NCBI GenBank assembly: GCA_022495005.1
Contig: JAGYXB010000008.1
Location: 1-64,000 of the forward strand
Origin: Rhyacophila brunnea
Taxonomy: Eukaryota > Arthropoda > Insecta > Trichoptera > Rhyacophilidae
Reading direction: 5' to 3'
DNA length: 64,000 nucleotides
Shown: positions 29,301-38,300 of the stretch, one piece after another
Position numbering within the stretch: the first letter of the stretch is position 1
How the letters are laid out: every line of letters starts with the position of its first letter
Translations under genes and position numbers: made by a program
Notes under the pieces: generated by a model
What the model was told of the DNA's origin: nothing
The model's database searches: none
Seen by the model: only the letters and a program-made list of their open reading frames with translations

Positions 29301-32300
29301 AAACCATTCCTTCAATTATGATAACCTCCACTCTGTCGGGCCAGGATTAAAAACCGTTCGGTATTGACCGGGATCGACCCGGAATGAAAGTGCGAAACCA
29401 AGGTGAAAGAGTTTTTATTAGATGAATGGCGTATAGGTGGAGTGTAGGTAGATCAACGACCGGAACAGAATGGATGTCAACTTGGTAAAAGTATAATCGC
29501 ATGTCATCGTGAGTAATACATAATTATTGACAGGTCGAAGAGTGACTTTAGAAGAAATTAACCATCGCCAAAGAACGAGAATAAATGTTTCTGAAAACAA
29601 AATACTCACATCTTACATACCTACCATAATGTGTATAATAGTGCTAAATTTATTTTCCAGAATTTGTACACAGAGCTATTGAAACTAGCCAACACGGTAA
29701 TACGTTTCCGCTATTTTTCTTGATCCAAAATAACACGGATAACACTCGGGCCAATTCCGTATACAATTATTCCAATACAAGGCGGTTATCTACACGAAGT
29801 GGTAACACCATGGATAAACGGACACGGCACTGCGTCTAACTAAACTGACAGTTTATACCCCAGGATAATTAACTGTCTGAATACGATACAGCATATCTAT
29901 CACTTTTTTATTGATTTTGGAGTAAGAAAATATGTTAGAATATTTCTGCTGGTTGGCCAAAAAGTGTAGTTTACCTTTACTACCTTTTGCCATTTCCAGA
30001 TTGCTAACGACTCCGCTCTTAAAGAAGTTCTTAAAGTTTTCGACAAAAACCAGTTCCGAGAACAGTTGTATGTCCCCATCAGCAGTGAAAGTCTCACCAT
30101 TCAAGACATTTTTCAAAGAACAAAATAGGCTGATGGTGCCAGATCTGGCGAATTTGAAGGATGCAAATGATCACCTTGTACCACGAAAATGTACGATATA
30201 ACACGATTTATTAAAACTCGATTTTTCGTCTCTGATTTGGCCAATTATGGTCGCTTTCATCCCTCCTACCTCAAATCCCCAGTTATTGTCGCAAGTCCAG
30301 GCGACCACCAGTTACGGGTCATCAGTCGACCGGGATTGAATAACAAGTAGTCACCTCAAGACAACGGGCGCGTGTAGACTCGTTACAGCTACGCCGTCGT
30401 TTAACGAGTAATTCCAAGCATACAGACTGATTCAAAAATTTAAGTGCATATCACGAGCGTGTCCAGTGAAACCGTAGTGGAAACCATAATTCTATCTAAG
30501 TCTCCGAGTAAACTCCGTTAATCGAATGCAAGTACTTATGTATATATTTATAAGTTGTGCTATCGTAACTGCCCTATTATTAACCCAAACGGGTGAAAAG
30601 GGTGACCAGATTCAACCTGACTGTGCTAGACGGAACTGAATAATCTGGCAAACCTATATGGTTTTAGTACATCAATTATCAGCTGATGTCTGACCTCAGT
30701 GAATTAAAAAACGAAATAGTTATTAAATACTTAGTAAAATAGTATCTACCTATTACGTTATTTACGGTGTAAAAAAAAACATACGTTTGCCACTTCGGTT
30801 TATTCAATATTTCTACGTAAACTTTCGATATTTCATTGATCACTAGGATCATTATAAATCTTTGAACATTTAGTTACCAACCACGGAAATAGGCATTATT
30901 TACATTTTAAAATAAATTTTCTTTTTTTTTAATTTATTAGACGTCTATAAAATGTGAAAAAGTATCTTGTAACCCTACCATTTTTTACGTTCCAGTGAAG
31001 CTTCATCTTCAATAAAACACACGTCATCTAATAATATAACACCGAAGAACATATTAGAAAATTATTCAGATAATTGATTCGGGGTTATGGTTACGGCCTC
31101 AAGCGAGGACGACAAATGGGCCAAATCAGCATACACCTACCAGTTTACGAATCGAAGAAATTGTGAAGATGTATACGTGTGCAATAAATCAACAAAAATC
31201 TTCATCAAACGTCAAAGATCCACTGCACCATGCAAACGTCAACAACAATAAAAGACTACTAATTGAAATTTACGTCGTCATAAAATGCATAGTACGTAGA
31301 TCTCACATCTTCCCACGCCGAAAGTAGGCAATGCCTTCTGACAATATTCAGACGGTAAAAGCAGGACTACTACTGATTCAAAAACAGCAATTAGCATACC
31401 TACTCTGCAGGTAAAAATGCACCTAATCGAAGCAAATAAAAGTTTTGGCACTTCTAGTAAGGATATTCTTACATTACAATAAGTAGGTAATGTTTCATTT
31501 TATTTTTAATTTCTTAACATACATATTATTAAAAATTAATAGTACCTATGCAAATTAAACCGTGCAAATGAAAAAGCAAAGAAACATGCGACTTTACAAG
31601 TGGACTATTTTAAGTGTGTGCCATTCGCTTCCAACATACACACAGAAAAAATATGTGAATTTGAGTCACCCACGGGATTCGAACTAGCAACCCAATTTCT
31701 ATGGATGTGGACGTAGAGGGGAATATGTACTCATAAATACCCTAAGCTAGCTAAAGGGGAATCAAAACGAAGGCCGAAATCAACGAATATGGAGTAAAAT
31801 ATTTTTCCCAAAGTCGATTAAATTTGTCTATACATTCAATTAAAAGATAAAAGGTAATTCGTGTTTCTTTTTGGGTATTTCACTAGTGGATTGATATTAG
31901 CTATCATTAGCACGTAGGTCTATTAAGTAATCAGAATTTCATCTCTTTAGTTTAGTCAATGTCCGAAGAGTACATAAAATATTTCAGTGCTGCAATACAT
32001 ATTAAATCAGGCATGTCCAACGCGTTGATGGCGGGATGGATTTTGGTCGATTGGACCATATGCTTTGAGTAGTAAAAATATAAAAATAGTGTACCTATTT
32101 ATATATGTACACATTTTGAAGGGGAAGCATTAACCATTCCCATTTTTATTTCCTTAACCAGCTTACGTAAAAGTTGTTCTAGGAATGAGAAAAAGAAAAA
32201 AAGCTGTCGCTTTTACCATCGCGCAGTAGGCTCTTTGCATAGTGGAATAAGAATTTGACGATAAGTGCAATGAGTGTCCAAAAAAGACCAAAACTGCGTA

Positions 32301-35300
32301 TGTCTTTTGTGTTTGTGAACGATAGTGTTGTTATTCCATTTATAACGCCATAATGTGCCTCTAATTCGTTTTAGTTGAAGAATGACAATGAGCACAGCTT
32401 TCTTAAAGTTAGACATGCCTGCAATAATTTGGAGTAGAAAACTGTGAGTACTTAAGAATGACGATAGCATCCATAACACTGCCGGCGATATTATATCTGG
32501 GATAAATAGCACAATAATTATTAAGAAAAGTGCTTAGCATAGTGTAACTAATGGGAAAGTTTTCTTATCACGTTTACAAACTAAATATTACTAGGCAAAG
32601 CAGAACATCAATGAAAATACACAAGTTAGTAAGTTGTAAACAATAATATTGAAAACTGGCCAGCAATGTATTGAAAATACTATCAAAAGCCATGAGTAAA
32701 TAAGACGAACGAGATAAAATGTAATATAAATACTGCACACGTTTATTTTTAGAATGCGTAATACTATTACGGAGAAAGTACATTTCTGATAGCAAGAGCT
32801 TGAAACATCCGACGGATATACAGCAGGAAGACAGCAGGCCTTGAATAATTATGAAGTAGCGAAGGATCATGTCGGCAATGGACGACAGTTTTAGGTAGTT
32901 TAGTTTCAACGAGGGAAAATCTCTCGACTTACAAAAAGTTTGCAGTCTTCGGTAAACGAAAAGAAAGATAATAATATATACCCATCGCGACTCGGCCGTA
33001 ATATTATGCTAAATCAAAATAGCAATCAAAGAAAATTAATACACTCTGGTGTATAAGTATGTACCTACAACTTTGAAACCAGCGTTTCCAACTTAAGAGT
33101 TTTTCTTGCAGATCTAGCATTTTTCCATAGGCCTTGCAAAAATGCATCTAGCTTATGGCGTTTTTATTAGCGTTTTTTGATGCCTTCAACAGCTTTAAAT
33201 GTGCTGAAAATGAGCTAAACATTTAGTTAAATAATTCATATATTTAATGAAGGTAGATCGGTACTTGACAAATTAAACAATACAATAAAACAATAGGAGC
33301 ATTTTTGGCGTTATAGTGATATAATGGTATCAGATATTATAATTTAACGTGTGCTTAAGCATATGGCATTGACTTGACGATTATCGGAAATCCATTCTCT
33401 GGTATGATCTACCTAATTATTACTTTTCGTCGGTTATTGAAACAGTATTGAAATTTATTTTATTTTCACAAAATCTAGCGTTTTTCCTGTCAAATAGCTT
33501 TTTTTCGTACCCCGTCTGGCATGTTTTTGTCAACGACAGTTGGCAACACTGTTTGAAACTAAATGTTCGTTACAAAACAGTGTATGTACGCCCGCACAAG
33601 AATTGCAAATGTATAATATTTACGAAGAATCAAAACTTCCTTATTAGTCATTTTTTAAGATTACAGTGGATTGACAATCATGGCACAGTTCAACAAGCGA
33701 TAAAGACAACACTGTCATTCTATATTCGAAGTAGAACCAATAACTGGCATTGCGATCAGAACAATTTCGCGCCAAGGCCTGACCATACAGGGCCTTGCAA
33801 GCACTCATACACTCCTGGAGTGAAAAGAGGAGAGAGGAAAAGAATTCTAACACCGAAAATATTACTTTGTAGTATCAACTGGTGACAAAATAATTTCATT
33901 ATAATATGACGTATTTAGATTATTTACATTACAAGTCTGAACTGGACCGAAGGATACGGAATGCTGGAATGCGAGGGTCGCGGTCAAGAACTGTCGCCCC
34001 CGCGAGGTACATAATTTAGACACCGTTCCACCGGAGGATTTCGATTACTCACACATTCGCCTATTTATACTCGTACAATATGCAAACCAATTAGACTAAT
34101 TGAAGGGTGTCGAAATTTTTCAGAAACTAGTTTATCGAAGTATAATATTAATTCTCAATAACCAAATTAGATGGTGTTAGAAACACCACCGGAATCGACG
34201 TATAAAACGGACAGTTATCTACTTCTACACCCCGCGGTAACAAACGGTCGCCCAAATATTAAGCAAATATAATAAAATTAACATCAATTAAAGTGCCTGT
34301 AATAATACAACAGGTGAGGTGATATGCCACATTGTCAATCGATTGAATACCAACAAAGAAAGAAGACAATAGGACACTATCATATTCATAATAAACGTTG
34401 TTAGATACAAAGTAAAAGCTACAATATGAATGGGTTAATTCGATGATCGTAATAGGATTAGTGGAAGACACAAAAGAAAATTAAAACAGGTAGGTAGGTG
34501 CATACGGAAGTAAAAATTGCGTACTTAAATACCAAGTAGGTATGTAGCAAAGATTATGTAGGTAGTATATAAATTCATATTATGCCATGCGATAGTTTAT
34601 TGTACAATCGAGGATGAGAGAACTTAGATAATTTTGAAAACCATGTTTTGAGAAGGGTCCATGGTTAGGAGCATCCTAATAGGACCATATGGGCGGGCCT
34701 CCACAGAGTGGAGGTTTGTATTAGCAGATTTTGTTTTAACGAGAAATGGATATCAGCCACTTGCTCAACCTATTAAGGTCCATACTCTGACTCAAACACA
34801 AGTTGAAAAACAATATGTGTATTTGCCAGACCCAGAATTCAAACCCGCGACGCTATAGGCCGACGCTTAAACCGCGCGACCATGGTGGGGGTCTCAATAA
34901 TTTACAATGGCATTAATTACTAATGCACGTACAAGGCCTAGTATAGTCAGGCCTCGACACGAAACTGTAATCATCGATAGCAGTGCTAGTTATTGCTTAT
35001 ACTTCTTAAGCGAAAATCCTCATTTATTGCGACCAGATTACTGCATTGCATTCGAAGATAATCAGAAACTGCCACAACTATTATAATTTGCAATTCAGTG
35101 CCACGGCCTGATGCGCGTAGCATACTGTGATGAATAAGAGGTGCTCGTAAACGAGCCTATATTATATAAACATCTGACTATCTGAGTATAGTAAAAAATG
35201 AACTCAACCTAAATTACAATAATGGTAAGTATTACACAATCACATTCAAGTCTTTAATTATTGCCATATCCTGCTAAAGATGTATGCTTAAATTTAATAC

Positions 35301-38300
35301 CGCCAAATACACATTACGCATTTATCATCATACTTTTTGTCTCTACTACTCTCGGCAGGCTCCTCCAGAAATTATCTACATCCCGGACAATCTAGTGCGT
35401 CCGCTTTATAATTATTATTGGTTTGGTAGAGCATCCTCAAATTCCTCTTGGCGCAGTTCACCTATGTCGTCTCTTGCCATCAGGGAATGCTAAGTAAATC
35501 AAAAAATTAAATTACATTTCCATAAATGCGACTATTGCAAACTTTCGTTCATGTCTTCGACTCACTACACCGCTAATGCGTCCACTATAATATTTATTAC
35601 GATTTTGCATGGTAGCATGTGTCCTGGTCATAGCCCCCACAAAGGGGGGGCTGACAGGGCTGAAGCCTGGGGCCCAGGCTCAACGGACGCCCGGTGTGGC
35701 GGATCGATCTGGAATTATTGGAAAAAAGTAGCCTGCGTCGCAATTTCACTTCAAGGACATTAATATTTTTAAATATATAGTTGTGCGATGCAATTTTTAT
35801 TTTTTATGTTGATACTCAACAACTCCATCCTAGATGTATTAAAAAACCGCTAAAAATATACTGAATATTTTAAATTTTACCTAGAACACTATTTGAAAAA
35901 CGCAACTGTTGAGTGTCACACCGCATTTAATCTTAGCAATAGGTAGGCGGTCCGCTTCAGGATGTGGAGGCCATGATCCTGGTATATGCCGATGATCGCT
36001 GCACATTTAAAACCAGGACAACTCCGTTGTGTAGGCGATATCCCGAGGATAGTAAACTAAAAGATTCTTCAAAGCTATGAAATCTGGAAAGCTAGTAACA
36101 GACAGAAGACAATTGCTAATGTTTTGTCCAGGTAATTACTAAGCACATTGGGTCATACTTCATAATACCTACTGATGATGATTATTAATTTATTTGATCA
36201 GCTTTTTTTTCTCTAATAGGAATTTTACAGAGTGCCACATAATCTGTAGGCTCACTGTAATAATTTATTATGCAGCCAACATAACTAGCTATCAGATAAC
36301 TTTGCATCGTATCAAAATACAGATCGCATATTTGTTTCGATACGGTTCAAAGATCCGAGACAGTTAACGGTTGTTTCACCAACAGCTCTTGAACAAAGCG
36401 AATGATGAAGTCTACCCCAACGGAATTCAATAAACAGATCGACCGCGGTAGTTCAGTTGTTGATATAACTTTGTGAGTTAAAATCTGGTTCGCGACAATA
36501 GTTTTAACACACCAATCGATTTCAAGAAGACAAGTATACCTATTATTATATGAACATTCATAATTCAGAAACACCTCTATAAAAAAAGACCGGTTTCCGG
36601 TCAATTTTGCTTTACCAAAATAGCCACCCGCACCCTACGGAACTACGACGAACTTAACTAATAGTTAAACAGTAAACTTAACTGAAGCATTTCTCAAATA
36701 TCGCAAATATAGTATTTTACTAATAGGTATGTTTCCGGATTATTTATGTTCAATAGTGAATGTTACATTCTTAAATATTGTGAATTATTCGTTGAAGATA
36801 AAAAAAAGTTTAACAAGATATTGATGATGTTTCCCTCAAGCCTGATTATTTTTTATAAAAGATATCCACTAAAAATAATTAACCAACCGACTGTAACTTG
36901 CACTCACCACCAACGTGGTGAGCAAGAAAGGGGCCTATGAAGAAGCTTTGTCCGTGGGAGGCAAATTCGCCGAATGTGCAAAAAAAATTGACGCACATTA
37001 TGCTGCACAGTCATATTATCTTGTTTGGTTGACTTTCAAGCTCCTTAATCCTAACTCCCTGATGAGGTATGCTATTAAACCTGTGCCTATACCAGGCATG
37101 TCCAACTTTAATTAGGCTGTGATCTACCACTCTCCCATTGTATTTGTCAACTTGAATAAACGTATTATATTATAATATAATTTGCCTTTGACCATCACAA
37201 AGAAATACTCAACTTCCCAATCGTGGCGAAAATTATAGTTTTGGTCTTTTTTGCATTGATTGTCAAACTATTATCCTACTGTACTGCGCAATGGTAAGGG
37301 GAAACTAAACCTCAGTATAAAAGATTCAAATCTTCTCTTTCTCTCACGTGTGGCAATACTTGTCTTATTGAGTGATACGACGAAGTCATGCGGGTGTGTG
37401 TCCTCGTGGTTAATTTAAAAAAGACTCACGAAAGCTGTTTAAGGAAATAAAAATAGGAATTGTGAATATTTCCCTTTCAAAATCACGGAATTATATTATT
37501 ATATTACAACTGAATGTAGGTACACGCTTTTTACATTTTCACGACTCAGTTCCTATGGGCATATGGTGCGATCTATCCAAATCCATCCGGAGATCGACTG
37601 ACCTGCACTAATAAAATATATCCTCACATAATTATTATGACGCAAAAGTAAAATGGCGTAGAGCCATTCGAAGTGTAGTATAATATGTTCGGCATCGCCA
37701 TGAGAAATAGATAATAGTCGTCTTTATAATTCATGTAATTCTCAGAATTAGGTGAGTCACAAGAAAAGTGTAAGTATTTACCCACAGGTCTTTCACAACT
37801 ACATATTGTAATTTGCAATTTTACGCATGCAATGACGTCATATAAATAGTTTTATAAAATATAACATCGTATCAGAACTCTCGTTGGCAAAGGTACGATA
37901 TCAAGCAGTGTTTCACTACATCGGCAGTGTGACGGGGGCATCTCTATAAGGAGCTGAGCGAGCCGGACGGCCTCTATAAGGCGCCAGCTGTTTTATTCAG
38001 CGCGTACCTACTGAGAAGTGAGGTTCGATTCTCATTTCTCAGTTTTACGAATAATCCGAACGCTCTAATCTTGCGGATGGCGAATAGACGTATGACCGTC
38101 CAACCTACCTACTCCTAAAATAATGATTAATAATAGATGCAAATTGATGACAATCAAACGTATCAAAAATATATTCAGAATTACAGACCTGACCTATCCA
38201 CACACTTTTTATAAGTCGATCCATAAAGAACACTCGAATCGTTGTACTGGCATAAATAATTATGTGTGCAGAAGGAATAACTAGGTAGATAAGTCATAGA

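Noticed and set aside
33448..33885. 145-codon plus-strand frame
   Set aside because: It starts inside the hAT MITE at 33080-33551 and runs out of it across the TSD; no motif and no coding bias.
36915..37115. Frame starting [21 protein letters not shown]
   Set aside because: It has some coding-like composition but is short, unrecognised, and lacks clear splice sites; not enough to call an exon.
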